64,000 nt of DNA, taken from positions 23,145,001-23,209,000 of the forward strand of contig CM049396.1 of NCBI GenBank assembly GCA_026929865.2. The letters are read 5' to 3'. Shown one piece after another: positions 35,565 through 60,455 of this stretch. Each line of letters starts with the position of its first letter. Position 1 is the first letter of the stretch. The translations under genes were made by a program, and so were the position numbers. Source of the stretch: Hyperoplus lanceolatus (taxonomy: Eukaryota; Chordata; Actinopteri; Uranoscopiformes; Ammodytidae). The notes below the pieces were generated by a model. That model was given only the letters and a program-made list of their open reading frames with translations, was not told the DNA's origin and made no database searches.

Positions 35565-36446
35565 ATGGTTAAAAATACTAGTTGGTAAAAAAAAACTGTC
35601 AATAAAAGTAGTTTCTAGTACAACAGAAAAGATTCTGTAGCTTTTCAACATGTGCTAACAATGGCCTGAATTTCAAGATGCCTGCTTGGATTTTGATGTG
35701 CCATTCTTTAATCTTCAATAATAATGCATTAATTCATGCAAATGAATCCCCAAGATCCCCGACTATTGAGTATGTAAATGAACATTCCTTTAAGACGGTG
35801 GACATTTCTATAAATCCATATTTTGATTGGTCTCATGTAATATTCTAATATTATGAGATGCTGGATTTCAGCTTTAAGCCAAAGCCATAATTAACTAAAT
35901 TAAAACAAAAAAGGCTTGAAATAGTTCACTTTGTGTGTAATGAATCTAGAGTATTAAAAAAGGTTAACTTTTTGAATACAGTTAAGGGAAAAAGGGAAAT
36001 TTTCCATGATATTCTATTAATATCAAATGCACCTGTAAATAGGCCTAAGTTTTCCCCGTGCTGTTTCACTCCTCCCAGTGTATTCCTGTGGAGCAACACG
36101 GTGCTCCTTATCCACGCTGGTGTAGAGACAGAGTGGACACACCACATTCCTCACTGCTCTGTCAGTATCAGGTGATGGGATATTTCTGGGTTTTTTATAC
36201 GAGACAGACTGATTGCTCCAGGGCCATGTGTTGTTGTTGAGCCCATCTCAAGTGGACTCCCTAATGAAATCATGGGGAATCAACAAAAAGGTTGTCTTGG
36301 CGACGGGGCTGCAAGAAGCTCATTTTGGGCTCGTCTTGTCTTTAGCACGAGCAGTGGGTGCCAGCCCGAGGACAGCACTGCACAAATTGGAGACTGTCTG
36401 TTGTATTATTTATGATTACAATTTCATCTTTCTTCTTTTATTTCAG

Positions 36447-36517
36447 AGGATGTTTGTTAAAAGGTGTATCCAGACCGCACAGCCTGACTCAAATGTTCAC
36501 CTAACAGGAAGCAATGG
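36447..36517 (+). promoter_or_regulatory. slc2a10: slc2a10 start exon with overlapping uORF
   Basis: This exon follows a strong acceptor (pyrimidine-rich, TTTATTTCAG) and ends at the donor GTAAGT at 36518. Only its last four bases, ATGG (36514-36517), are coding. An upstream ATG at 36450 in another frame runs to the exon end. After splicing to 37493 it terminates at a TAA made by the first bases of exon 2, so the 23-codon uORF overlaps the main start codon. The main start has G at -3 and G at +4; the uORF start has A at -3. Confidence 0.7.
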
Positions 36518-39500
36518 GTAAGTTCCTTGTAATTGGGTGATTTCCACCGTGAAGCACTTACAGTATGTAAGGAATGTTATCCTTAAATCTGTTTATTTGA
36601 ACTCTGATGTTCAGTAACAAAAAGGTAAGTAACACATTATTTAAATGCATTAGTTCCTCTGTAGGACTGACTACTGTGACCTGTAGATAGCCACCCATCT
36701 GCTGAGAGCTCCCATTTTGTGCCAAAGCCTCTGAGGTCATCAGTAAGAAACTAATTGAACGTAAATCAAACCTGCAAAGAAAATGATTCTTTCTTGTTTA
36801 ATATAGACTGTATCTGTTGGTGCCGTTCTAAGCTTCATTATTCACATACGAATGGAAGATCAGTAATCATATGCAGCAGCTTTCATCTGGGTTTCAGCAT
36901 CATTAGCATTTGTCTCAATAGACACAGACAGACATGATCCACTTCAAGGTTAATGTGAGAAGCAGCTGCGCAACAGTTTGATAAATATGTGTATCATTCA
37001 TTTGAAAACATAACTAAATAAATACTCCCAACTGATGTCAAAACCGTTCTGAGATCGGATATACAAAAAACTATTTACTGTAATTGTAACGACTTTATTT
37101 GTAAAGGAGCACGCGCAATATTAAATGTAGATGTTGACATTTTATGTATATTGTGCAGACTCGCTTTGTTTATATTCCCTTCGATTTCTTTAAGCGCACA
37201 CAGTGTGGCCAGGTCATCCTTTTATAGCATAGATTTCATAATGGAATGCAGTTATAGCTCCCGCCATACTTCACAGTACACACAGAGAAAATGTATTAAC
37301 AGTGACTTAAAATTGAATAGAAAAAAATAAACAAGGCAAAATAATAGAACAATCAAACTTTATGGAAGTAGCACCAAAGGGAGATGTTAATTGAGGGGTT
37401 TATTTTAATGTATAAATGTATATGAAGGACTTTTGTTAAGAGGTCTCTTCTCAAGAGGTTAACCCATCTGCATGTTTTCCTTCCTCCTATAGGTAACTCC
37501 ATCCTCCTGCTGGCCAGTGTGGTGTCCACTGTGGGCGGCCTGGTCTTTGGCTATGAGCTGGGTATCATCTCCGGAGCTCTGCTGCAGCTGCGGGCAGAGT
37601 TCAGCCTGTCATGTGTCCAGCAGGGGGCTCTGGTCAGCTCTCTGTTGACGGGGGCCCTGCTGGCCTCCGTGGTGGGGGGCGTGTTGATCGACCGTCGTGG
37701 CCGCAGGAGCTCCATCATGCTCAGCAACGTCTTGATCCTCACCGGCAGCCTACTCACCCTCATCACCTCCTACTGTGCTCTGGTGCTGGGCAGGCTCACT
37801 GTGGGCTTCGCCATGTGTATATCCTCAATGTCCTGCTGTATCTTCGTCTCAGAGATGGTCACACCCGAACGCAGGGGCCTTCTGGTGACGCTGTACGAGG
37901 CCGGGATCACCGTGGGCATCCTGGCAGCTTACGCCATCAACTATATCCTGTCTGACTCTACCAGAGGTTGGAAGTGGATGTTTGGGTTGGCTGTGGTACC
38001 AGCCTTGATCCAGCTGCTCTGCGTCTGGTTCCTTCTATCTGGCGCTAAGGAATCGTTAAGCCAAAAGGATGGCTTTCACACCGAGGGAGATCTTGTGAGC
38101 ACCGTTGAAAACCAAGATGCAGACGACTCCAAGGTATTAGAAAAGGACAAGCTTCAGAACAACACAATGTGCCTATTTCAGCGAAAGAACAACATGAGGA
38201 CCAGGACGGTGATCGGTTTGGGACTTGTGCTCTTCCAGCAGTTCACTGGCCAGCCCAACGTTCTCTTCTACGCCTCAACAATCTTCCACGCGGTGGGCTT
38301 TCAGAGCGACGCCTCGGCCGTGCTGGCGTCGGTGGGCCTGGGGTCGGTCAAGGTGGTGGCCACTCTGACCTCCATGTTCTTCACTGACAGGCTGGGCAGG
38401 AGGCCTCTGCTGATTGCAGGATGTTCCGTCATGGCCCTGGGTCTGATCACCATAGGACTCCTCAGTGGAAACTCAGGGATGAATGCTGAGAGGCCTTGTC
38501 ATTCTACGGTCTACAATGTTAACAGGACAGATCTGCCTCAAGGAACTGTGGGTAATCTGTCAATTTTTCACACGCATGTTGAGGAGAGCCAAAGACAACT
38601 GAAGAACATCACACAAGATGGAAATGTTGTCCTTGATAAAGTTAGACAGAAACCACTGCTGAACACTCCGCAGGCACCTTCTCCTAGCGTCCATAGCCGA
38701 GTGGTCAACTGGATCATTCTTTTCTGCATGATGGCTGTTGTCAGTGCATACTCCGTTGGATTTGGACCATGTTTGTATATTATTCACTTAATATTGTTCT
38801 CTTTTAATTTTTTTTTTGTATGTGGCATTCTTATGCTTTTTATTAGAAAGTTGTGGAGAGACAGAGATGAAATGGGGCAGAGAGGGGAATAACATGCAGA
38901 GAACGACCAAGAGTTGGATAGTAACCCGGGTCTGCTGTGAAGAGGAGGGGGGCTACACGAGCGCTCCCATTCTCTTTTAAGTTTTGATAAAATATAGCGT
39001 TTTTATTCTGAAATATTCATTTAAGACGAGACACTGCAGGTGAATAGGGTAAAATGAAATTTGTCTTACTGATAGACGTCATAATGAAACTTTGCCAGTT
39101 GATTAAAACAATACTCACAATACTTTGACATTATAACATTATATTTTTGTATTTGAATTTGTCAATATCTTACTTACTTAGTGTCCAAAACTTTTATAGA
39201 ACAGATTTTGGATACAGCCTTTTTTTCATTTTATATATCCAAAAATACTATGTACAGGTCTTAAAAATGCCTTTTCGGTATGTTTTTAAGAAAACAAGTC
39301 AGACAATTAACAGAATATTAACACATCTTTCTCTAATACCATTCGGAATAGTTCTAAGTAAGAACGATAATGTAAAGTTTAGTTAATATGTGCTGTAGTA
39401 ATAATAATGGCTGTTAAAGATGGTATGAAACATAATTTTTTTCTTTGCCCAGTGACATGGCTTCTCTTGACTGAGATATTCCCAACTTCTATCAGAGGAC

Positions 39501-42500
39501 GGGCCTTCGCTTTCACCAACTGCTTCAACTGGGGCGCCAACCTGCTGGTCACTTTCACCTTTTTGAATTGTATCGGTGAGTTCCCCCATACATTCTTTCA
39601 AAACAGACACATTGACTAGTTTCACAGTAGGGAAAAGTGCAGGTATGCTGTAACTAATATACATAAATTATGCTTCAGCTCCATCAATATTGTCCAGTAA
39701 GCCAATGGGTCCTCAATAATAATGTTTTGACAACAAGAATGACTAAAATACTTTGTTAGCCGTTTGGTGCTGGGTTCAGGGTTTTGGTAGCCTGGAAATC
39801 CAGACCTGCCGCTGGCAAATTTTAATTTGCTCAGCCTGTTGGTCTAGACATGAACCAAATTCGGAGCTACCAATCAAATCGTTCTATCTGATATGGGCGG
39901 GCCCTATTTATGGGGCTCTGGGGCGGGCATAACAGGATGACGACAGTGCTGCGCAAGCGCCGTCAAAGTTGTGATAGTAAACAACAAAGATGGATGCTGA
40001 TACGTTGTTTGAGTTTGAAATGGCTTTGGCTTCGTTACTTAACGATTTGGAAGATGGCACTCAAATCTTTCATTTGCGAGAAAGATATATTTTTTGTTTT
40101 GCCGAACGACTACGGCAAAAGTTTAATTTACCAATTAACCCCGCTGTTTGCTAAACGAACGGGGTTGAATACGTCACCTTGTTAATTGCTCTGATTGGTC
40201 GTAGTGCTATCCAATTGCACGCAGTGGTATTTGAAAGGCATGTGCTGGTGCTGCCCCTTGAGTTGGGAAGGTCTTTTGCTCGTGGCCAGACCCTACGTCG
40301 TTCTAGATGTGGGTCTGGATTTCCAGGATAGGGTTTCGGCTGATTGAATGGACAAAACTGGAGTTTGATGAGAGCCATGAGAATCAACCAAAACAGTAAA
40401 GTTGTGTGCTGTCTTATCAAAACAGTGAGATGACAGATGCAAAGACACTTTCCACACAAACAACAGTCATGTGATCCTTTCGTAAAATAAAAATATTGAG
40501 AGCAAAATGCAAACTGAATGTGTATGAATAACCATATAAGATAGGATATGATGGGCCTTTTATAAAAAATAATAATAATTATATATCAGTTAGTAAGCAA
40601 TTATTTGAATCACAATATAATAAGCAATTTACAAGTTTGAATTTTTAGAATTACATTTTTATTTAATTCAAATTATATTACGCATTTTTCTTGGTGCACA
40701 TGCAAGTAATTTTAGTGATTTCCAAGTAGATTTGGTGTCTATGTCTTTGAAAGATATTTACCAAGAACCAACTAAAAAGCGCAACACCGAAGAGAAAATA
40801 TATTCAATACCTTCACTCAGATACAGTGCAGGACAGTTATTAGTGGTTTGAGTTTGAATAACGTTTTTCTTATGAGTTATTGATCCTGGAAGTTCAATCC
40901 CCCCAATAGCTTTCCAACTTTACATCAGTCTGTAATTGTCAAGTTTAAGCCCGCCATTGTATTCGGTTTAATTCAAAACATTTTGTCTTTATTCTCAAAG
41001 CATACAATGAAAAACTTAATCTAATTTCTTTCTCTCTCCCGTGGCCCTAATACTCTTCCGTAAATTTGAAACGAATCAGAGAAAATAAAAATAGCTATTC
41101 ATTATTTCTAACTTATTGAGCTCTGTACACTGGATTCTTTTGAGGCCAATATAACATTGTAGAGCATCTCCCCTACCAATGCTTATTTTGTGGGATGTTT
41201 TATACCATACATGTTAAAAAGTAAAATGATGGCCTTGCATTGTAGAGGGAATTGTATTTTTTTATGAATCAACAGAGGCCATTGGTCTGTCGGGGGTGTT
41301 CTTGTTGTATGGAATCAGTGCTGTGGCCGCTGCAGTCTTCTTCTACTTCATGCTACCAGAGACCAAAGGGAAGACTCTGGAGCAGATAGACAAGGAGCTG
41401 CGGACCAACAAGTAAGATTAACTGTATTATATTTGTGCTCACTTTATAAGAGACGCTCAGGGACACTTACCACCTAAATCTGTGCTTTCTACATTCAATA
41501 TTTATCCCGTCCTCAGTCTGCACATTGTCATGCCCTTTTATTGTACATTTCCAAATTGATAATTATCTGTTTATTGCACATATTGTAAATAATGTTCTTC
41601 TTCATATTGCACATTTTCAATTGAATTACATTCTATACCGTTTTGTTTGGCCTTTTTATGTCCTATCTAGAATTCTTTCATCGCATATTACTCATCTTAT
41701 TTGATCTTTTTTACTTATTGCACCGTGGGTCAGAGAGAGACTTAATTTGTATTGTAATCTGAATTTCTGGCACATTTAGCATACATTGACAATAAAGTTG
41801 ACTTGACTTGTACCTGACTGGGGCCTATTTCAGGTAGCTGGTTTTGAGGCAACCCAGAGTTTGTTCGCTCTGAGTTAGTGGAAACTCTCGGTTTTCCGTT
41901 TCAAGAAGCAGATTCAGCGCAACCGAGAGTCAGTTACTGCGGCAACATACGCCGTGGGTCTAACCTGCTGGATAGGTGGTTGGACCTACCCTGAGTTTGT
42001 TTTCACTTTAAGCTGCAGCTCCGACTGAAGAAAGAGTCACTGTCACAACGCAACCCTGTACAGTTTAAAGCAAAATCACTCCATAGAAATCTCCATCGGG
42101 ATGTTTTTATCATTTCCTGATGATTTTACGTTTGATCGATCATTTGATCAGTAGCCTTGTTCTCAGCCCTCGTTCGTTCATATGCGGCCACCTTACACAT
42201 CGTGAACATGCTTTACATTCAGATTAATAAACCTATTGTATGTATCTCGTTATTTATTTTTATCATTATCAGTAGTTTTTTAACACCTGTGCCACTGAAC
42301 ATAGGCTATTTATGTCAGGTTGAAATGTAATTCTGCGGCTGCACGCGATCGTTACTGTTCACTTGTGTCATCCCAAAGTCACAGACAAGCCTCGTTAAAT
42401 AGCCCAATATGAATATAGAAATAATATAATAATTTAAACTGTGATCACTAGAGGACAAGGAATCTGGTAATAAAACAATCAGGATCTACAATGGAAACTG

Positions 42501-44324
42501 TCACCTGTGTCAAACGTTAATATCTTTCACTCCCCATTTAAAAGAAGCGACAGTCTGTTTACTGCACAGTAGGCCTATTATAGCTTGCCTACATAATAGG
42601 CTACAGCGAATATAAAACACTGTCAGCAGTGCTGTGCAGCGGCAGCTTGATAATTTTGTTGCTGCTGATATGCGTAACTTAGGGGCACTTTACACGACAA
42701 CACGAAACGGTGCAAACGCGGAAAAATTCCCGCGGTTGCACTATATCATTTACAGGAAAACAGCAAACGCAGGCATGAAACCGCAGGTTTTTGAGATCAC
42801 CTCCGAGGGAGGATTTTTTGGAAAACTTAACGGTTTTGGTTTCCTGTAAACACCGAAACCATTTCCCCTGATAACGCTGACGTCACGGCTCCACCCTCAC
42901 ACATGCGCAGTCTATAACATTTGCTGTCAAAATACCCACAACACAAGCGAGTTATAAAGTTAGAAGACAACAACATGAACGGTGTCTCCACGGCACCATC
43001 ACTGTGATAAGCGGAGAGTGACGTGCAGGGCTAAAATATAGCCTAACACTCGCCAATTTAGTCTAAGCGATTAGTAAGTTATTGAGACCACCGGCCACTT
43101 TGTCTGGGGAAAGATTTGTGCTCTGCCGGTTTTTCTAGCCAAATAAACGTGTGTAGCTTCTATGCCAGGGCAGGGACACGGCTCTCTCTACATTAAAAAA
43201 CACTATCCATAGTTCAGCGCGCAGTGGTTAAGTTACTGTTCGACAAAAGGAGCATTAAGGCTACGGCTTCACAGTAAAAGCATGCCACTGGCTAAACATT
43301 AATAGCATTTCACTGGACACACGTGAATTGACTTTTATTTTGAAGTACGCCTAACAGGAAGGTATCCGCTCACGAAGCCCCTTCACTATCAGCAAGTCTT
43401 CTGTTTTTACGAGTTCAATGCGGTGAAATAAGAGGACAGAAAGCTTGTCTTTTACAATACTTGTAACCCCAAGCTTACACCAACCGCTTTATGAACGTTA
43501 GTGGCATTAATGTTCGGTTACAGTAAGGTTTTATGCATCAAATTGTACCGGAAGAGCTATCTACTAGGCTGTGTCACCGCTGACTATTGGCTTGGCATGG
43601 CTGCTACACTGCTACTAGAGCGATTTCGGCCCGTTTGCTCTGAAAACATGTGTACGAGTGAAGATGTCAGATAAATTGTGTCTGAACAGGGTTTTTTTTT
43701 TAAACCAAAAACTGGAAAACTGTCACGTTTTCACAGTGTAAAGTGCCCCTTAATTCTTAAAATAGACTTGCTTCTCATAAGGAAGCAATGATGCTCTTGA
43801 CAAAAAACGCTTGCACCGTTTTTTTTCTGAATTGCCGAAGTGATTAGATCAGAGTTATGAGACTATCCTCGTTCATTCTTCTCCATAAGCTCATAAGTTA
43901 ATATTTCTTACTCTAGTGGGAGGAGCGGAGAAGTTTCTTTTTTTCTTTTTTGAGAAGTGGAGAAGTGGGAGGATCAAGCATTTGTTTCTTCTGTTTCCAT
44001 GGTGAATCATGTTTTCAGCGATCCATTGACGATGGCATTTATGCACACGCTCCACCCAGAGTGAACACGCTCAGAGTTGATTAACCCAACGCTGATCCAC
44101 TGTTCTGAAACCGAAAACCCAGAGTTTCTCGTCAACCCTGCGCTCTGAGTTGACCAACTCAGAGCGCAGGATTAAACCCAGAGTATGTAAAACCAGCTAC
44201 CTGAAATAGGCCCCTGGTGTCTTGCAGGTTTTACCACGATGAGGAGTGCTGCACTATCATTGGCTGGAGGAACACTGCCCCACAGTACCAGAGAGTGCAC
44301 TGTCAAGTCAGCACCTCGGGGTGA
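36514..44324 (+). CDS. slc2a10: Facilitative glucose transporter GLUT10
   Basis: Twelve-TM sugar porter (class III GLUT); the human protein is linked to arterial tortuosity and proposed to move glucose or dehydroascorbate across internal membranes. Five coding exons: 36514-36517, 37493-38770, 39453-39575, 41276-41411 and 44228-44324. All are GT-AG and in phase, giving 545 aa (human 541). Visible motifs are TM1 [11 protein letters not shown] (about 21-31), DRRGRR (68-73), QQFTGQPN in TM7 (250-257), DRLGRR (300-305) and [17 protein letters not shown] in exon 3. PETKG after TM12 is at 496-500. The long exofacial loop between TM9 and TM10 (about 328-403), diagnostic of GLUT10, carries N-glycosylation sequons NRT, NLS and NIT. 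The start codon sits in a 4-base coding exon. Introns 3 and 4 contain MITEs; the intron 4 element ends 14 bases before exon 5. Confidence 0.95.
38846..38960 (+). repeat. SINE-like dispersed repeat in slc2a10 intron 2
   Basis: GTGGAGAGACAGAGATGAAA and the following GGGGCAGAGAGGGGAATAAC, then CCCGGGTCTGC, match in order a second copy at about 54433-54515. The repeat begins just after the exon 2 donor and prolongs the open frame past the true exon end. Family is not named; the pattern is common in fish. Confidence 0.5.
39788..40331 (+). mobile_element. MITE copy 2 with 8-bp TSD and helicase-like fragment
   Basis: Same family as 25159-25725 but in the opposite orientation. The ends TAGCCTGGAAATCCAGACC and GGTCTGGATTTCCAGGATA are flanked by GGTTTTGG and GGTTTCGG (seven of eight match). 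An ATG near 39990 opens [20 protein letters not shown] and [10 protein letters not shown] neighbouring frame reads [20 protein letters not shown], resembling the Walker A region of RecQ-like SF2 helicases (normally a T-G-x-GKS core). Frameshifts separate the pieces. It lies in slc2a10 intron 3. Confidence 0.7.
41450..41812 (+). repeat. LINE 3' UTR tail in slc2a10 intron 4
   Basis: The sequence runs through GCACCGTGGGTCAGAGAGAG and ends in GACAATAAAGTTGACTTGAC, the typical terminal pattern of L2/Maui-like fish LINEs. No coding part is left. The Harbinger-like element inserted directly after it. Confidence 0.6.
41821..44213. mobile_element. Harbinger-like element, copy 2, in slc2a10 intron 4
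   Basis: The inverted ends begin GGGCCTATTTCAGGTAGCTG and the flanks are CTG on both sides (41818-41820 and 44214-44216). The target, read without the element, is ACCTGGTGT; this is similar to the ACACCWGGTCTTTT-type site recalled for a zebrafish Harbinger. It is colinear with the outer parts of copy 1 but lacks the fold-back insertion, and instead carries its own nested element (42682-43749). Its right end lies 14 bases from the slc2a10 exon 5 acceptor boundary. Confidence 0.75.
42682..43749. mobile_element. Nested 1.07-kb element with TTA target duplication
   Basis: The ends GGGGCACTTTACAC and GTGTAAAGTGCCCC are flanked by TTA (42679-42681 and 43750-43752). In copy 1 of the host element the equivalent place (about 13910) is uninterrupted, confirming insertion. 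The target TTA again suggests a Harbinger-like family. No transposase is seen; a short open frame at 42634-42849 spans the boundary and is accidental. Confidence 0.75.
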
Positions 44325-45380
44325 TTCATTTGATCATTGTAACGAATGCTGACAGGAATCAATGAACAAGTGTTTTGGTAAATGGATTGCACTTATATAG
44401 CGCTTTTTTCACACCTAGTCTCTACCTGTCTAGACACAGTCAGTGGCAAACTACACACAAAGAAGAATCTACTGAAACAAAGAATTCCTTTACACTCCAA
44501 CTCATAGAAACTGTGAAACTTTGTTCTCATGTGACATTTTAGGGGGATTTTACTGTTAAAAACTATATACTGTATGTTGTATGTCTTTTTAAATGGACCT
44601 CGAGTCTCTACAATAAAAGTGATAGATACTGGAGTGAATATTTGCATTTTATAAGTAGTGGTTATGGTCAGTCTCACAGCAGTTTGGGAAAAAAACTCAC
44701 AAAATGTTATCTATAGACACAATTTGTCAATATTCATGGTGACAGTCAGCAGGACTTTCAGACTAATGTATTTCAATAGGAATCAGTCACCACATCAGCC
44801 CCTACAGGCAAACATTACAATTTGTCAGTTGATAATGCATACAGCTGATATCACATTGCTTGCATGTCGTTTGAATCATTTCCTACATAACTTTTCAAAA
44901 CTAGGGGTGTCTTTGAAAACGCAACAATGCAATAGGTTTCATTCAGAGAAATAATGTTTTTTCTTTGACAAAGACCGTGGATTTTGTCCTGTCTTTTGAT
45001 GTCACATTTGGCATTAGAAATTATGAAATGAGAAGGTAAAAACATAAAATAAAAAATGCATAAAAACAAAAATTCATAATTAGAGAAGAGTGGTTCTATA
45101 TTGACCAGACAAACAAATCAGAAATACCTCATAAATAAAACATGTGTTTATTTTCATTCATATTTTCAAATAATAGTAAAGGACATACAAATATATACAG
45201 TGATGTAGGGACTCTCCTCTATCAGGTTCATGTCTACATTTTCTGATATGCATTTTCAAAAAAGGATATACTACAGGTTTGAAAACTTTGACTTTCATAC
45301 TTTACCCTTTAAGTGCTATTCAACATTAATACTTTCCTCAACATGTTGGTAAACCTTATTAGTCATCACACTACACTTAA
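44325..45380. other. slc2a10 3' UTR and flank
   Basis: The 3' UTR runs from the slc2a10 stop to a candidate AATAAA at 44612-44617, with a GT-rich stretch (GTAGTGGTTATGG) about 40 bases downstream. Beyond that is AT-rich intergenic sequence with no recognised gene. Confidence 0.5.
44612..44617 (+). terminator. slc2a10: Candidate slc2a10 poly(A) signal
   Basis: AATAAA about 290 bases after the stop codon, followed by a GT-rich element within 45 bases. Confidence 0.5.
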
Positions 45381-45812
45381 AGGCCTACTTCACCGGTTTG
45401 AATATGAAGGTGTATTGAATTCTGAGATCCTATGTAGTATAAATGTGCGAAAAAAATTGAAATCGGTTCATCCTAGCCTGAGAAAAGGCAGAAAGAGTGT
45501 TTTTTAACCCTATATTTCTCTTTCTCGTAACATCACAGAAAGAGAAATATAGGGTTAAAAAAAACTTACTTTGTAAATATTACTGTGATGTCTTTTACTG
45601 TGACATCACAGTAATATTTACAAAGTACTTTTTTTTAACCCTATATTTCTCTTTCTGTGATGTCACGAGAAAGAGAAATATAGGGTTAAAAAATCACTCT
45701 TTCTGCCTTTTCTCAGGCTAGGATGAACCCATTTTAATTTTTTTGCACATTTATACTACATAGGATCTCAGAATTCAATACACCTTCATATTCAAACCGG
45801 TGAAGTAGGCCT
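45381..45812. mobile_element. 432-bp near-perfect palindromic MITE with TTAA flanks
   Basis: The ends AGGCCTACTTCACCGGTTTG and its exact complement are flanked by TTAA (45377-45380 and 45813-45816). Nearly the whole element folds on itself. Each arm also contains a smaller inverted pair around AGAAAGAGAAATATAGGGTT, so there are palindromes within the palindrome. TTAA flanks fit Kolobok or piggyBac-type families. It lies between the convergent slc2a10 and csnk2a1 genes. Confidence 0.85.
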
Positions 45813-46703
45813 TTAAGAGAACTTTCCTAACAACACTTAAGTATCTGCAGGTGACTGAAGCACTGTTGATCAACATGATCATTGTATCATATTGTCGTCT
45901 TATTCACTAGAATCCACATTGCCAACTTGCATAACAGTACCTCACATGAAACCTAGGTTTGGTCATGTTTTTTTCTTCCAACAGAGTAAACTTTGGTTAT
46001 GTATTGAAGTCATTCAAGAGAGTGGAAAGCAGCATGTTTGACTAACTATCTGTGGAAAAATTAACAATCCATACCTGACTTTCTGAAGAGTTTTGTAGTT
46101 CAACACTACAGTCCATCAAAAAACACTTGACTATGATTCACCTTTTCCATCTGTCCAGAACCTTTTGATACAAAACACAATTAAAACCAATGATTTGACA
46201 GAAAGTTGTGTATCAAAAAAGAATCATGACCTAGTTCGGTAATAACAATAATAAAAAAGTCAAGCCGAAACCAATCAGAGAAATGTTGAAGTGTAATTTT
46301 GTTTGCATACAGCTGGAGCAGAACGCCACCAAAGCAAACATATCCAAAACACTGTGAACTGGAGGGTGCTTAAGACCTTGTAGTATGGCCCCTGCTCCTC
46401 CACATTGAGAGGAGTCAGTTGAGGTGATTCAGGCGTTTTAACAGGAAGTCTACTGGTTGCCTTCACCATTGGGTGTTAGACCCAAGAGAGCCTGGAGGAA
46501 GTTGCTGGGGAAATGGTCTTCTATCTTCTTTAAAGATAATGGATGGATGGATGCAGGAGGTAAGTATACATGATTTGCTCCTTTTGATGGCAACATCTTT
46601 CTCTTTCATTCTGCTAATGTGCTTATTGATCACTGCCATCACAATCCAAAGAAAACACAGCATGGATGTTCAGAGCCCAGATCTGTGGTGGAGGATGCTT
46701 GCT

Positions 46704-46863
<160 letters not shown>

Positions 46864-46909
46864 TTTGTATTCACTACCGCTTGTGGGAAAATAGAAAATA
46901 AAACACCTG

Positions 46910-46915
46910 TTTATT
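46910..46915 (-). terminator. csnk2a1: Candidate csnk2a1 poly(A) signal
   Basis: AATAAA on the minus strand about 230 bases after the csnk2a1 stop codon, followed 48 bases later by the (GT)n tract at 46704-46861. Confidence 0.45.
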
Positions 46916-47141
46916 TCAATTACAAGGAACTTAATTTCAGATGTCAGGTACACGTTATGTTCCAGGAGGAAAGTAATGGACAAACATCTTTTTCTAAGAC
47001 TTTTCTGAGTTGCAGACATTGAGTTAGGTTTCGTTGTGGTCACGGCCGATATAGTAGTTCTTGTGTAGTTTATGGGCCCACCAACTGTGTGGAGGTGTTG
47101 GTGGAGTGTCTCTGTGTGGTGGTGTGGGTGTGAATGTAGTG

Positions 47142-60439
<13,298 letters not shown>

Positions 60440-60455
60440 TTAGTGATTTATACTA

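Noticed and set aside
38771..38892. Extension of the slc2a10 exon 2 frame for 40 more codons
   Set aside because: The extension runs into a SINE-like repeat. Splicing at 38770 to 39453 restores the GLUT10 sequence (GFGP then TWLLLTE).
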